From positions 92,127 through 156,126 of the forward strand of contig VTPC01091271.1 in the NCBI GenBank assembly GCA_011009095.1: a stretch of 64,000 nt of DNA, written 5' to 3'. The position numbers were made by a program, and so were the translations under genes. Below the pieces are notes generated by a model that was not told the origin of the DNA, searched no databases, and saw only the letters and a list, made by a program, of their open reading frames with translations. Source of the stretch: Ignelater luminosus (Eukaryota; Arthropoda; Insecta; Coleoptera; Elateridae). Below are positions 1 to 12,899 of this stretch, piece by piece; the stretch's first letter is position 1; each line of letters starts with the position of its first letter.

Positions 1-489
1 ATTTCTGCATGCTTCTATGCGATGGTAAAAATGTCTGATCCATATAAATGGTTGAAAGTCGAGAGCTGTAACTTTTTGATTTTTCTAGTTCATCGTGGTA
101 GGTTGTAGGAAAGAAGTGCTCTGCATGAAATGTATACAGATAGGGATGGTACTCCAGGAAATCCCCAAAGGGTTTTAATTAAGTCAAAAAAAACCATAGA
201 AACTTGTCAATCAACCTCGTAACACTTTTGGGTCTCATCTGTGGCTATACGATCTTCATTGATATGGGTCTGTACTGCTTAACATCACATCTCTCATCAG
301 GACGGTCGTCGTAGTTGTGCCACGGTGTGTGATCCATAAATATACAAGTTTTATGTACTAATTGAAGAAGATCGTAACCGACGATCAAGCTCTTAGCAGT
401 GCCACGGCTAATAAGAATAATTACGGAATGAGTTATTTATAATATGATCAAGAGCTACTGCAGGTTTATTGGAATAGATAAAAGCTTGA
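1..489. other. No recognisable gene
   Basis: A/T-rich sequence with short frames only. I see no coding signal, terminal repeat or RNA gene here. Confidence 0.5.
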
Positions 490-1165
490 TAGGGCCGATA
501 GAATTACAAGCTTAATCGTCTGTTAGAAAGCAGAACCCAAACTTGAGTCATTGCCACTGCAGATAGTAGAGAACGAGATCCAATTATGAAAAGTTTGTTG
601 TGGGATAAAGCCTGTCTTTGGGTCACTTTAGATGGCCTTATGAGGCAAAGATGAGACTGGAGCCACCGCAGGTGACCTGGAAGAGGGCAAAACTTGATTT
701 TGTGGCCTAATGCAGAGCAGAGCTTGATTGTAAGCCACAGATGAAAAACGAAGGTTGATCTTGAGTCACGGTAGGTGGTTTCCTGCTGTGTAAAAATTGC
801 TTTTAGATAAAGGAGAAAGTCCAATATTGAGCTACCGTTAGTGGCTTGGTGAAAAGTAAAGATCAGATTTAGGTAAGGGGTAGGGCCAGATTTTGAAACG
901 ACGCAGGTAGCCTGTTGCGGAGTAGAGCTCATTTTGGCCACTGCAAGTGGCCTTGTGAAAGATAAAAATGATATCTGAGCAACTACAAGTGACCTTGTGT
1001 AAGACAACGCTGGGTTTTGAGGCACTGCAAGACAAGACCCAGTTGTGGGCTGCCGCAAGTGACCAAGTGAAAGACAATGCCTGACTTCGAATCATCAGAG
1101 GTGTTCTGGTGCAGGGTATCCTGTGAGGGCCCACCGCAGATGCATAGGTACCGTGATGAAAAATC
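490..1165. repeat. Degenerate ~42-bp minisatellite, locus 1
   Basis: Loosely conserved units repeat about every 42-44 bases, each with a core like CACTGCAAGTGGCCTTGTG followed by an A-rich GAAAGACAA stretch and a GATTTTGG-like stretch. The clearest consecutive units begin near 935, 979, 1021 and 1049; units upstream to about 550 are more diverged. The overlapping minus-strand frames here (up to 184 codons) arise because the period is near a multiple of three and stops are scarce; they show no domain. The same core recurs near 29.1-29.7 kb and 53.9-54.06 kb, so this is a dispersed minisatellite, probably carried by a transposon rather than a local expansion. Confidence 0.7.
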
Positions 1166-4100
1166 ATACCTATTTTTCATCCTTCACAGTAATGAGAACA
1201 AATTCTCTAAGTCATTGAAGTTCATCAGGAAAATTGAGAAATAAATTCTCTTTTCCATCACAGTCAATTTTGGCAGGTTTTACATGTACAACTGTTTCTA
1301 GATCTTTCAAGTTCTATTCCTTTTGTTATTTAGACTAGACAAAAGAATGCATTGCACTGTTTGTTTATCCAATGCCTATTCAGGTTCTTTATCTCTGATC
1401 TACCATCACTAAATAATTGCTTCTTAATTTGTTAATATAAACGTAAAAAGGTTAGAAAATCTAAATTTAAAATGAGAGCATGAGAACAACACCAACAAAG
1501 AAAGGAAGATTTGGTGGAGGTTTACTAACCCAATCTATCAAAGGATGTAACTACATACGTAGTATTTATAAATTTTAGTACGGTTTAGTTATTTACAAGA
1601 AGCAGCACAGTATCATCTTTATCACGCAATAAAGTATCACATTAGTGTTTTCAACTGATTACTGAGTTAGATTTACAAGTTTTTTTTTACAATTTAGTTA
1701 GAGAATTTTGAAAAAACATTGATTGAAGGTGAATACAGATGAGTTTAATTTGGGTTCTTTCTTACCTCCAAACTTTAGGTAAACATACTTCTAGTCATGA
1801 GAAAAGTAAAACAGTCAAGAGTCCTTTCTAAGTTCTAATAATAAGATTTTCGGAGACTGTCAAAATATTAGTTCAAACTGTCAATTAGTAAAATTATGGA
1901 CTTTTATTCAAAATGATGCCAATACATTCTAATATTGTTATCTACAGAAATAATCGTTAGTGATCATGATCATTAACCCTATGACATGACGTAACCAATC
2001 ACACTGCAACAATTACAAAATCATGACTCATTGGAATCTACTGTAGAATCTTATTAGGAGATCTTCTCTGAAATTCCATAAGTATTACTCACATTTTGGA
2101 AATTTCAGACATCGGAGCTCTCGTATCAAAAAGGAGAAAAGAATTATAACAGAAAATTTCTGAAACGTGAGTTATTGGGAGTAGAAGTGGAAACTAGTGA
2201 ATTCTTCACCATGACTTACAATTAGAGCTGTTGGTCATATAATAAAAATTAGATTTGTGTTTGTAACAACAATAGTTTTACATTTGGCTCTCAAAAAAAA
2301 GGATTAAGATTAACATGGATTAACTCATCTTTTGTACGCGCACTTTCCTTTATAAAATAAATCCTATTGATCTGTTGACTTCTTGTAAATATTCTAAGCA
2401 CTCTCTTTTGTGTTAGTTGCTGTAAATCTTCCTTGTCAGTTGTCAATCATGCTAAGCATTACTAATAAGCTGTGCTAATGGATCTTAAACTATTTGTGGA
2501 AAAGTACCATTATATCTAGTATTTCCACTTTTGTTTAGTTTAGTTTTATAATACAATTGTACATTTATAATTAAAAAAACTCTTTGAAGTTCCTTTTAAG
2601 TTTGATATACTAGATTGAACTGCAGATGCCTACATAATAATAACAATATTAATTATCAGTAAATTAAACATTAAAGAGCCACTTGTTACAGATTATAATA
2701 TTATCCCTCTTTTTTATCGCTCGTGTGCAACAATTGTGGTTGGTGTCAGTGGCCTACTTTCAGATATGAATCTATTAAGAAACTTGTATTAAAATTGAGA
2801 ATTAATTGATTTAAAAACACGTTGTGAAACGATTTATTTTACGTGGGCATAAGAACAATGAGTGTAGTGTAAATGCGAGGAGCAGGTTTATTATTGCAAT
2901 TTTCAAATATCCAATGATTACCATTAATCACGTGATGAAGTTATTAATGTTTAAGAAATGACATGATCTTTAATTACATGAATTATAAAGATCGGGATAA
3001 ATACGCGAGGAATTCTTTTTCTGTTGAAACAAGTGAACAAAACAAACTTTTGTTTATTTCCTATTATAGAAATTAACATTAGTAATGAACACGTTTAAAA
3101 TATTATTTATGAAGCAAAATGCTTTAAAGACGCTTTGTTCAAAAAGAATGAATTAACAATAATAAATGATAATAATTATAGTAATTTTTGTTATATAACT
3201 TTGGTTTTCTATGCATATTATCATTCATCACAGAATACCAAATCTGTTTTATTATTAGACAGTACGATGTATGAAATAAAATAAGCTTGTATGATACACC
3301 TTACCAGTAATACAGAGTGTCTCACTCAAAACAATTTCTCTTTTGCTTCTTATGTTTGTCTTGTCTACTTATACCATTTTTATGTATCCAATCTAACTTA
3401 TATTTGTGTCAAATTCTTCTGTGCTTCCTTCCATTCTTAGTGGTACTTGAAACTTTCTCTTCTAAGTGATCGATATGTTAGATAAGGATTTTTCCAAAAT
3501 TTTCGAATCTCCATCACCACTGCGATAACATTTATTTTCGTTTTCCTTGTGGGAAATTTTTTCAGTAAAGATCTTTGAAGACATTTTTATTCGGGGAAAT
3601 TTTCGTGGGAAAAACAGAGTTGGATAATATATCATTATTTTTCTGGGTAGTTTTAGTTCTTGATTGGTGAAGCTTCTCTTGGCTTTTTAAGTCTTTAAAA
3701 TGAAAGTATTTTTGAGTTTCCCAATAAATTTTTTCTTGCTCTTGTCCAATAAACGTTTAAAGAACAGAATGCAGAGGAGGGAATTGCTTGGACTTCTTTG
3801 TGCCTTAAGCTAGAAGATATAACTAAAACTGAACTGAAGATTTGAAAACTTTTGGTTCAGGTTAATACGAACTCTAAATATTGCTCTTCTAGAATAAGCA
3901 AGTAAAAGTATAGACTTTGTGACAATATGATATTTGGAATTTTAAAAGTCGCTACTGAAGCTTGCAACTATTTCAAATAAAATAAACGAGATTGGAAAGT
4001 TTCAACGTGAAAACATAAACATAGAAGATCTAGAGATACTAATATAACTAAAATTTAATAAGAAAATAATAAAAGGCCAAAATATGACACAATCCATAGT

Positions 4101-5340
4101 CTTCCCTAGTTAACATTTTATCAAACTGTTTATCAATCATCTTATAACACTGATAATATCTTGTAGCTTGTAGTTTAATAACATTGTATAATATGACAAT
4201 AAGTGTGGCACAAATTATTTTTTTAAAAGAACCACAACAATAGAATAATGTTTCTACTTCCTTCAATTCTTTGGTAAACCAAGCAGAGCTTTTGTTTTAT
4301 TAATGTAAACATGCATTGATGAAGGAAGCGGAGAACGTAGAGAATTTTTCATGTAGGCTTTATGTCAATTTTGATTATAGTTTGTGATCAATAGCATTCA
4401 TCGATACAAAACATGGTGTATTTTGTTATGCTACATTAACAGTTGAACTTTTAATACTATGTTGTAGTACAGATATAATCTAATAAATAAAAGTCGACAG
4501 TAGTTATATCAGCAAACTAAAAATAATTTTGTTGTGTAAAACAAAACAAAATAATAAATTTAAATATTTCTTTATAATGTATCTATAAATCTCACAGGAA
4601 TTAAATTATTTATGTATGTTCCTGCGGTGAAACAACCCTGGTTGATGATTCACTACATATTTTAATTATAAGTTATTCATTTGAAATGTAAATATTAATT
4701 GGATTCTCATTTCCTACAAAATTCATTTTTACTCAAATCTGAATTGAAATCCCAACGCGTGATTTAAAAGAAAACAATGAATCATAAAGATTTTAATATT
4801 ACCACCACTACACTACACTACACTACAAGTAGCTATGTTATGTAGTTTACTACTGATGGATTTTGTTTAAATAAATTCTTTGGTTTTTATATTTTTTTTT
4901 ATTATAAGCAAGATATAAATATGTCGTGACGTAGGAAATTCCAGGAGAAATGTTGCATAAATTTGACTTATAAAACCCAATATTTACATAAATTAAGAGA
5001 TTCATTCTTGTCACATGGTCACTTGATGTGATTTGATTAAATTTCAGAATAATCATAATAACAATAGATTTTTGAAATTAGGACTTTTCTTTTTTTTAAT
5101 GTCTATTATTATTATTTACATTTAATTTTCCAGGTCCTCAGCCAGAAATAAATGCAAGGTCAAATGATGGTGTTCTATTACAGTTAGGTTGAGCTTGTGC
5201 CCAGGAATGGAGAAACTGATATTATCACTGGGTATTTTCAGTTATTACACTAAGATATTTGTTCTGGCTTCACTTTTAGATTTAGGATCGGTGCAAGGCA
5301 TGCACCAACCATGAGAAAGGCAATAGAGCTACTGTCTGAT
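1166..5340. other. A/T-rich intergenic DNA, nothing recognised
   Basis: Long A/T-rich stretch without a convincing frame on either strand. The only structured item is a tiny pentanucleotide repeat (ACTAC units) at about 4804-4826. Short frames such as 4048-4266 and 4850-5056 are compositional. Confidence 0.5.
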
Positions 5341-5358
5341 AATTCGGCACCCTAGAAT

Positions 5359-5461
5359 GACAAGGTTCTAACTGACATTTTTTTCAACAAATGAGATATG
5401 AGGTTTTAAGTAGTTTTGACGTTCCCACGTGACAGGCCTAAGAGGCATTTAGAACCTTGTC
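5359..5461. repeat. Short inverted repeat (12-bp arms)
   Basis: GACAAGGTTCTA at 5359-5370 is matched exactly by its reverse complement at 5450-5461, leaving a 79-base interior. It could be a tiny MITE or a chance hairpin; no target-site duplication was evident. Confidence 0.35.
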
Positions 5462-5475
5462 TTTTTATAGAAACG

Positions 5476-6244
5476 CTTAAAAAGTATGAACAAAGTTCTA
5501 TCTGCATTTTTTAAATTTCCGTTAACGATAATATACTCGTAAGTACAATATGACAAAAGTAATACCATCACTATCTATTAAATAAATATAAGTAACAACC
5601 TGTAAAAATTTAAGTGTAAATAAATAGATTATTTAGACGTTTGGTAGCTGTTTTCTTGAAAAAGGCGTTTGCACAATTAGAACTGTTATTTTCGAATGCT
5701 TTCCTTTATGGAATCAAACTGATCCAAGACATTTTGACCCAACTATTATAATAGCGCTGTCTTTGTTACTCGATTGTATTTTCAGCCCAAAAATCTCATT
5801 TCTTTACTGCTCATTTTATTATCTATTCTCATTATTTATCGATAAGGCATCGCATCGTGCATTTTTTACATACGGGCAGAGTGTCCAAAAATGATAACCT
5901 CCGATTGTCTTCTGTTTGTACACCATCTTGAGAACAACAAGATCAAAACTTATTATCATTGTGCAATTATTATTACTAAAGAGCGGATTTCTAGCTGTAA
6001 TGCTTTTGATGGATATTGTAAGCATCAACAATCTCTCTTTAAATGTTCATGAATCACAGGAAAAGAAATTATTTGACGCAAAATTCTTGATGTAATTTTT
6101 GCTTTTGTTTGCGTTTTTATGCTTATTATATCATGTTCTTGCTTATTTAAAAGTTATTTTTAAATTCTTAGTGTATTTACATTTGCAAAAACAATTTGAT
6201 ATTTGGTTTTATATTTACTTACAACGTTTCTTGGTTTGCTTCAT
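5476..6244. other. A/T-rich intergenic DNA, nothing recognised
   Basis: No coding signal, no terminal repeats and no RNA-like structure seen on either strand. Confidence 0.45.
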
Positions 6245-6246
6245 AG

Positions 6247-6480
6247 TTCGACAAAGTATTGATTTTTACTTTTTACCTTTAAGTGTACCGTTAACTTTTA
6301 CCTGGAACTAGTTTTTATTTCCAGTTTATGTTCATTTCTTTTTTCAACAAAGTATTTATTTTTACTTAAAATAGTCATGTTACAATAGACTTTAATTCTG
6401 CACAACCCCCCTTGCACTTTCTTGCTTTCTTTGTTCAAGTGTACCGTTACGTCCTACGCACATCTAGTTTTGCAAAACAT
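6247..6480 (+). repeat. Diverged direct duplication
   Basis: Two blocks recur in the same order: an ACAAAGTATT-ATTTTTACTT block (about 6249 and 6348) and an AAGTGTACCGTTA block (about 6284 and 6437) followed by a CTAGTTTT end. The second copy carries extra sequence between blocks. The frames over this stretch (6099-6311, 6422-6640) show no domain and are not taken as genes. Confidence 0.45.
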
Positions 6481-6748
6481 TTTAGCTTTTTTCAAAAACA
6501 ACTATAGTTTTGTAAGTAAAACGATAAAAACTCTTAAAGCACAGACAGTTCCCTTGATGGAATCTGTGAAAATAATTACTAATTTTAAAAATACCATTTG
6601 TGCTGGCCCTGGAAATATTGAACAAATAAAACAAAATTAGAAGTCTTATCAAAAAATGTAATAATTTTGTAATAATTTGTTAATACTAGAAGCATTTAAG
6701 TCTATTTGAGTCTAGCAAGAGTCTGTGTATTGCTAGAATAAATTAATT

Positions 6749-7772
6749 ATGGATCTAGTAAAGTTCGACATGTTATCATATTACATTCTTTGTCACAAGA
6801 ATTCTGTGAACCCTAGTGAAATGTACTTAAACCAGTATCCAGAACGCAGGCAACAGTCTTTAAATTAAATTTAAAAGAGTACGGAACATTTTCTAAGCCA
6901 AAAATCGTACCCCACAGAATAATCGAAGAAACTGAAAACACTGTGATGCAAAGTGTAATCGAAGAGCCAAGTACCTCAACCAGGCAAATCGAATATTCCA
7001 CTGAGATATCTAAATCTACAGCTCATTTAATTTTAAAAAGAAACAAATATCGTTCATACAAGCACCATATTAGTCAAGGTTTAAGACCAGGAGATGACGG
7101 AAGACGGAGAGCATTTTGTAAATATGTTGAAGATTCATTGCTTAAGGTGGTTGTATGCACTGTAAACTTGTAAATTACTTAAGGAAGTGCCTCTATTTTT
7201 TATCCATTTTGTAAATGATGTACTAGGATCTGCAGCAACAATGATAATTTCTTTTGCCAGATTCTATGGTCAGATGAAAGTAGTTTAATAGACAAACTTT
7301 TAGATACTGGGCTACAGAAAACCCCCTTGTAGTGAGAAACGCTAGACATCAGGTTCGTTTTGGTTTTAATGTCTGGCGTGGCATACTAGGTTCACGATAT
7401 CTTCATCTACTACAGAATGACATTGAAGACCTTATAGATGAATTGCCACTAGCAATAGTTAATAACTGTTGGTTTCATCAAAATGGTTTTCCAGCGCATA
7501 ATTCACGAGCAGTACATCAATATTTTACCGAGCGTTTTGGTGATAGGTGGTAGGACTCATGGACCTACTGAGTGGCCAGTAAGGTCTCCTGACTTCTTCC
7601 TTTGGGATTATATCAAAGATAAAATCTATCGTTGACAGTATAACAATGTGGAGGAACTTCGGGAAACCGTCCTTCAAGAATTTCAAAATATTCCGCATCG
7701 TACTTTAAGCAAAGAGGTGTATTCAACAATTCAAAATTCAATAGTGGACAACTATTTGAACATTGTTTGTAA
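6749..7772 (+). pseudogene. Broken Tc1/mariner-superfamily transposase with DUF4817-type N-terminus
   Basis: Starting at the ATG at 6749, translation gives a helix-turn-helix N-terminus of the DUF4817 kind common in insect repeats, with QYPERR where family members read (R/E)YPNRR, then EEPSTSTRQI and ILKRNKYRSY, matching the second HTH of this group, then FCKYVED. A frameshift lies near 6862. Homology stops near 7160 and resumes at 7261 with ILWSDES (first catalytic Asp at 7273-7275), so about 95 bases are inserted or form an intron-like piece. The second catalytic motif reads HQNGFPAH, with Asn at 7482-7484 where Asp is expected. A further frameshift follows FGDRW near 7553, and the third-Asp block is shortened to RSPDFFLW, lacking about five residues. 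The end, QLFEHCL then stop at 7770-7772, matches the usual FEHLL terminus. The enzyme cut and pasted its own DNA in the nucleus; this copy is inactive. Family recognition is from memory, not a search. Confidence 0.75.
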
Positions 7773-7949
7773 TGTTAGTGTTTGTTTTTTAATTTGCAGT
7801 AGTAGATGATTAGATATTTTAGAACTTTAGAGGTAGATCTTAGCTGGCCTTACTGTACTGAACAATTCTTCTCATTTAACCGAATCTCTATCTTTTACCG
7901 TTTCCGAGATCCCCATGCTTAACGCGATCTTTTGGACCTACTGTATATG
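7773..7949 (+). mobile_element. Probable 3' end of the DUF4817-type mariner
   Basis: Downstream of the transposase stop the sequence runs through TCTCATTTAACCGA, ACCGTTTCCGAGAT and ends in a CTACTGTATA-like terminus, the style of mariner right ends in insects. A diverged copy of the same stretch lies at about 56625-56690. The matching left terminus upstream of 6749 was not found. Confidence 0.45.
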
Positions 7950-7964
7950 CATTTTTCGTGTTTT

Positions 7965-8062
7965 TTTAGCTTAAGTTGGTGCTTTTCTTGTTTATTTTGG
8001 TGCTTTTTTTGGGCAATATTTTGTGCTTTTTTAAGCACTTATTTTGGGAGTTTTTGTGCTAA
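7965..8062 (+). repeat. Short tandem repeat, ~22-26 bp unit
   Basis: Units of the type TATTTTGGTGCTTTTTT occur four times with drift. The 65-codon frame at 7932-8129 is a by-product of this T-rich repeat. Confidence 0.45.
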
Positions 8063-8265
8063 ACGTCCGGTCTCTAGTTATTACTTATCTGACAAAGTGA
8101 AGAGCGTGATATTGATTGACTTCATCTGATACATATTGTGTGGTTTCAGTACGTATAGCTAAGCGCCCCAAGCCTCTACAAAGTATCATAACTTTCTGTT
8201 GGCTAGAGAAAAAAAAATAGATTTGAATAGGTTTCCTGGAATTAAAGCAGTCCTTTCATTCAAAT

Positions 8266-8410
8266 ACGTACGTTGGACCAGATTCGAATCCATGGAGTAA
8301 CTGCTTTTATTATGGTGATCTTAAGAATTCTACAGAGGTATAAGGAATACCAAGACTGTAACTTTGACAGATGTAATTAACTTTTTTAAGTCTTGGTTTT
8401 ATTTGTCCAA
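8266..8410 (+). repeat. Possible tRNA-derived SINE fragment, copy 1
   Basis: GATTCGAATCC at about 8282 looks like a pol III B box and is followed within 15 bases by AACTGCTTT-ATTA and later by TCTTGGTTTTAT. The same order (B-box-like GATTCAAATCC, AACTGCTTTCATTA, then TCTTGGTTTTAT) occurs at about 58990-59097. No good A box was found, so the SINE reading is weak; a shared anonymous repeat is the minimum claim. Confidence 0.3.
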
Positions 8411-10250
8411 AAGGTTTATTAGTTAGCATAGGTCTTGATTAACTTCTTATAAGCTTATAGTCATGATAACTTTCTAACTTGTTGAGGTAATAGACTGTCA
8501 TATTTATTCTGACCAAGTTTGAAATTATAACAGATGGGTAAAGGAGCTAAAAAATCCCTTGTTCTTAAAATATGCCGATTCAAGCCTTGTGTGAAAAATC
8601 TGAATCTATCTCTATATTCATATCTTAAGAACCTTCTAACTGTTTACATATCGAAAAATATTTTACCTTCCAGATCTAATTCACGAAAACTCTTAGTTAG
8701 AAGATTTAAAAATAAAATGGAAAAAGGTGTTGGGCAGAAATGACATGTGTCTTTAGAGTCAAGTTCAACCGGTAGAAATATTGACATTGAAAAGATCATC
8801 AAGAAAGACTTGATTAGTGTTTGTAGATTTGCGAAAGTGAATATTCTTATAATGAATGAAGCATCGTGTTGTTTTATACAATTAATCATAAAAGAAAATA
8901 CCTAACCTGCTTTTCTATGTAAAGGTTAGTAAAATGCAACAACAATAATTTAATATTAGATTTAAAATGATTTCATCATTATTAAATTCAATTTTAAATT
9001 TCTTATATGGACAAATAGTTTTGTTTATAACCTTAAACGAGAAAGTAGGTAATTACTAAATAATTACTTTGAAATATTCCAGTGTTGCCAACTCTTTTCT
9101 TATAACGAGAAAACCCTACAAAACATTATTGTTTTCAAATAAACGTGTGTTTTTCCTTGTTTCATAATATCCAGGAGCATTTTGTAATACTGACTTCAGC
9201 ATGATTCATTTTGATCGTTTACATCGTTAACACACCCTCCGCTTTTTTAACAAATACACCTCGACCAAAATATGATAGACAGCAGTAGTAGGAGCAAGCA
9301 AGAGATTAATGTTCATATTTGGTTTCTTCCCTCAATCTGCATCCCCAACAGTATTTATGAATCATCTGGGGTGCATTTTGCTGGTTATGACTAACGATCA
9401 AGTACTCTTATAATCAAACGATACTGATTCCTTTTAAGACCCTAATATTAAAAACAAATAAATATTACATTTCAAATAATAACATTGGCACTAAGTAATT
9501 CACATCAGTATCTTTAATTACTTATACTTTCAAAGAAAACCCATTAGTGTAAAATTTGGAATTTTACGATAATGAGTTGTTAATTATTTAAACATAATTT
9601 ACTATATTTGTAGTTAATATGGTCAGTTATATGAGTTATGACCTCAGATATTTCTAGGAATGCTTACGTAATTTTTGTTGCCAAAGCAAATATTGTGAAA
9701 TGCCCAAGAGTTAATAATTATTAAAAACTTTCCTATGTACTACTAATTGATGTAAGTTTTATTTACAATTAGATAGATTTTCCTTTACCTGTTTAGATAT
9801 TAAATAGACTACTACATGTTTTTTAAATAAAGTTGATGAGTAAAATTCCAGATCTTATAATAATTATGATTTAAAAGGAAACGATGATAGCGCTTCAGCA
9901 TAAACTATTTGGCGTGTCTAGTTATAGGTAGGAATCATTTAAAACTCTAAATGAAGAAACTGAACAGAATCAAAAATTTAATATTTGTTGGATATTTGTT
10001 ATTGTTTAAGGCTTAACCTATTTTTTGCTGAACTCACTAAAGCAGCTTTTCAAAGAATTTGTTTCTATTTGACTGCAATTGATCCAGCTTTCGAATCCTA
10101 CATGGTGGAAATTTGACGACTTTTACAAGTCTCTTATTATACTTGCTTATGATTTTTCCATGTACTCTCAGAATTCAATATAAACAAGAATATAATAAAA
10201 CAAACTTAATGTAAAAATTACAGAAACATTGCGGTTGTACTTCGACTCTG
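8411..10250. other. A/T-rich intergenic DNA, nothing recognised
   Basis: A 69-codon ATG-started frame at 8534-8743 is basic but has no recognisable domain and is overlapped by an equally long frame on the other strand, so I do not call it a gene. The rest shows no feature. Confidence 0.45.
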
Positions 10251-10436
10251 ACTCATTGTGCATCTTAGTCAACACAACGAAAGTTTTTTGTTACAGAGGT
10301 CATAGATTTACCGACCGAACTGTAGTATACTACTGCCACAGTGTGACCACATTGTACTGTGGTACAGTGTAGAAATACCACCGTATACGGAAACACTCTG
10401 ACTGCAACCTAAGACTTTTCTGACTCAGGTAAGTTA

Positions 10437-10492
10437 TCATTTTCTTCAATGGTACGACTAAGATTATCGTCCGTTAGGACAATAACTTACCT
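10437..10492. other. Inverted pair of splice-donor-like sequences
   Basis: AGGTAAGTTAT at 10437-10447 is exactly reverse-complemented at 10482-10492, with a 34-base loop. Each arm read outward-to-inward is a consensus 5' splice site (CAGGTAAGT on plus, AAGGTAAGT on minus). It may be a chance hairpin; there is no supported exon beside either arm. Confidence 0.35.
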
Positions 10493-10636
10493 TCCTCCCT
10501 GCGTGGCGTATGTTATCCAAAGTGATGGATATGGAGACAACACTAGCGTGAATCATTACAAGTTGCCAGGAATCCTCAGATTGACTCATTAGCAGCAGCA
10601 TCTCATGGCCAACTGATAACTGCTCAGCCGGAGCAG

Positions 10637-11301
10637 TTATCTGTTTGCCACATTTACAATACCATGCAATCTATTTCTACTTCTGAACCTGTCACCGCTT
10701 CCAAGTATGCCAAACGCAGAGGCAATCGTGTTAGCTTCATCGTGAAGTACCTCCAACGTCCCATTAACTCTTAGTTTATCATTCTCCTTAAGCCTGCTAA
10801 GAAGCCATCTACATCTCGCATTCAAAACTTCCTCTTCCTTTTCTTCGCCTCAATATTAAGCCTCTTCCCTATATCTATACAACGTCAGCGTTTTCTAACC
10901 ATCCTCGTTTCTACCATTCTGAGGTTCTTCAGACATCAAACCATCTTGTGTTACTCCGGGAATCTGATGCTTCACATTTTCCTAAAAGAGACTACCGAGT
11001 AGAATTGAATAGCTCCTTTCGATATTCTAAGAACATCTTTCAAACCGCTATCACGACGACCAAGCAAAAAACTTAAACATCCTCTTTGTTTATGTTCCTT
11101 ATTTGCTCTCATATTGGAAGACGTCGTCGACAACATTCCGGTTGCTATAACATACCAGCAATCCAAATTCCGGAATCCAACAAATTCTCCACTTATCTCG
11201 ATTTCACTCCAAACGAAATACAAGTTTCCAGACCTCTGTGTTTGAGATAAACCAACAACTGCCCTACCGTTCTTTTCTGTGTTACAGGTTAAACCACTTC
11301 A
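10637..11301 (-). pseudogene. Unrecognised coding-like remnant
   Basis: On the minus strand a frame opens near 11300 and runs to a stop at 10972-10974. It has plausible codon-like composition and hydrophilic and aromatic residues (for example NLYFVWSEIEISGEF and LLGRRDSGLKDVL). A second piece, 10825-10637, contains RLKENDKLRVNGTLEVL and GSGDRFRSRNRLHG. The two pieces are separated by stops. I do not recognise the family. It could be a decayed host gene, two exons, or a transposon interior. The local sequence is richer in G+C than the surroundings, which favours past coding use. Confidence 0.3.
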
Positions 11302-11337
11302 CTAGGAAGATAAATGCCATATTCCAACTCACCTGCT

Positions 11338-11515
11338 AGAGGCGTCTCGCTCTTCGTGGTTGTTTCTGTTAGAGACATGTACGGCCGGGTTTTCTAGTCG
11401 GGCCGCATCAAGTTTGTCTCTAATCGGGTCGGTCTGAGCCGAGCTTAGAAATTTCGGCTCGTGCAGGGCTCTAGCTACTATGCCCTGGGACGATGGATAT
11501 AGATCGAACAGACCA
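11338..11515. other. GC-rich patch, unassigned
   Basis: A sharply GC-richer patch containing repeated TCGGGCCG / TCGGGTCGG / TCTGAGCCGAGC motifs. It is not a tRNA by inspection and has no long frame. It may be the end of a retroelement or an exon of a noncoding RNA. Confidence 0.3.
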
Positions 11516-11601
11516 GGTAATGTGCTTTCTCGTACTCAATTATTTTATCATGAATGGCTAAAGTGACATTTGCAACCATAACCTATCTCTATGTTTTTCT
11601 C

Positions 11602-12614
11602 TATACAGGGTGATTCCGAAATAAAGGGTATCCTCTTAAAGGTGGATAGCAGTGTGATAGTACATACATTTGCAATAAAAAACGGTAGGTAAAAATTGCA
11701 TAGTTTCCGAGAAAAATGCGATTGAAGTTTAATCGCTAAGTCAAGCCGGTCCTGCTCTCATACTTTTACTTAAGCAAAAATCGATAGGGGTTGACTGACT
11801 GTCCTTGTCATTGGCAGGTAGTTCTTACTATTTATGTGAGGGGTATAATAGTCTATCTGGTTTCTACAATGCCATAAATAACCAGTAGGAACTTTTACTT
11901 TGTAATCTGCAAACGGAAAAATATTAAAATTTTACTGTTAGTGATTTTTTTCTGTAAACTTCCGAAGAACTAAAAACTTCAATAAGCATTATGCTACATA
12001 AATAAAAATTGGTTGAATTTATTAAACTGAATTAAATACATAGGTGATAGTTAGTAGTACCTTCCATACGCATGTTTCATTCAAGTAGTATGTGTAATCC
12101 ATTGCCATTTAAAATGTTTCCTATTCATGTGACTAAATAATAATAAGGGATTAAAAGTTGTTTGTGAGACTGGAGTCTAATTATTCGTAACAAATTTTGT
12201 TATTATTTTTTTTACTGTTTTAACGAATTTCAACAACCCTGACATACTTCAGATTTAAGAAGGGAAAGTTGTAAAATGTCCAGGGGGTAGCTTATGATGG
12301 CATTTATTGTTCATTGTGCTACTACAGCTGCACTATTAGTTCCAAGGAAATAGGCATGTCTGGTAAATTTTCGTTCTTACACTACAAAGGTTTAAAAACA
12401 CCGTAAATCTCCTTAACTTTCACTTTTTAAGGCGACAATGCAAGAAACACTTTTCTTTTTCTAACCAGAGACGGCTTCAGTTTTTAATATTTAGGAAAAT
12501 TGTCAAAATTTTCAACTTTCACGGAGCCACTTCGTTTTTTCATTTTTTGCCTTCTTTTAGCCTCACTTATCACCTATTAAAAGGATACTCTTTATTTCAG
12601 AATCACCCTGTATA
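11602..12614. mobile_element. Non-autonomous Tc1/mariner-like element (~1.0 kb)
   Basis: The left end reads TATACAGGGTGATTCCGAAA and the right end is its near-exact reverse complement; the match extends over about 37 bases (11602-11638 against 12578-12614). TA dinucleotides flank both ends, as expected for TA target-site duplication. The interior has no transposase-like frame, so it would depend on a transposase made elsewhere. A TTTCCGAGAAAA motif lies about 100 bases in from the left end, a subterminal feature seen in other elements of this window. Confidence 0.85.
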
Positions 12615-12899
12615 GCAGTTAAATAGTCAGGTAAGGTTCTAGCTTCGCATTCCAATCCTCAGATCGACTGTTTTTACTAGTTCTCCGAGGTTCTTCTTAG
12701 TGGTGCAGATGAATATCGGAGCAGCATCTCATTCTTACCTTGTTACTTTGTTCTTACTTCTCAATAATCTTGCTCAATTTACAAATGAGCTCTAAAACTT
12801 GTTTTTTTAAAATGTATTATTACTCGTTTGTATTGAACATTTATTAATATGCCATGAGATGAGAGCAAAAACAATAAAATCATTAAAATAACATTCAGC

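Noticed and set aside
504-1180. Overlapping minus-strand frames up to 184 codons
   Set aside because: They lie wholly within the ~42-bp tandem repeat, in which stops are rare; no domain and no single preferred frame.
8282-8292. tRNA gene based on the B-box-like GATTCGAATCC
   Set aside because: No cloverleaf can be drawn and no A box precedes it at the right distance; kept only as a weak SINE-like repeat.
8534-8889. 69-codon plus frame and 81-codon minus frame
   Set aside because: They overlap on opposite strands, have background composition and no recognisable domain.
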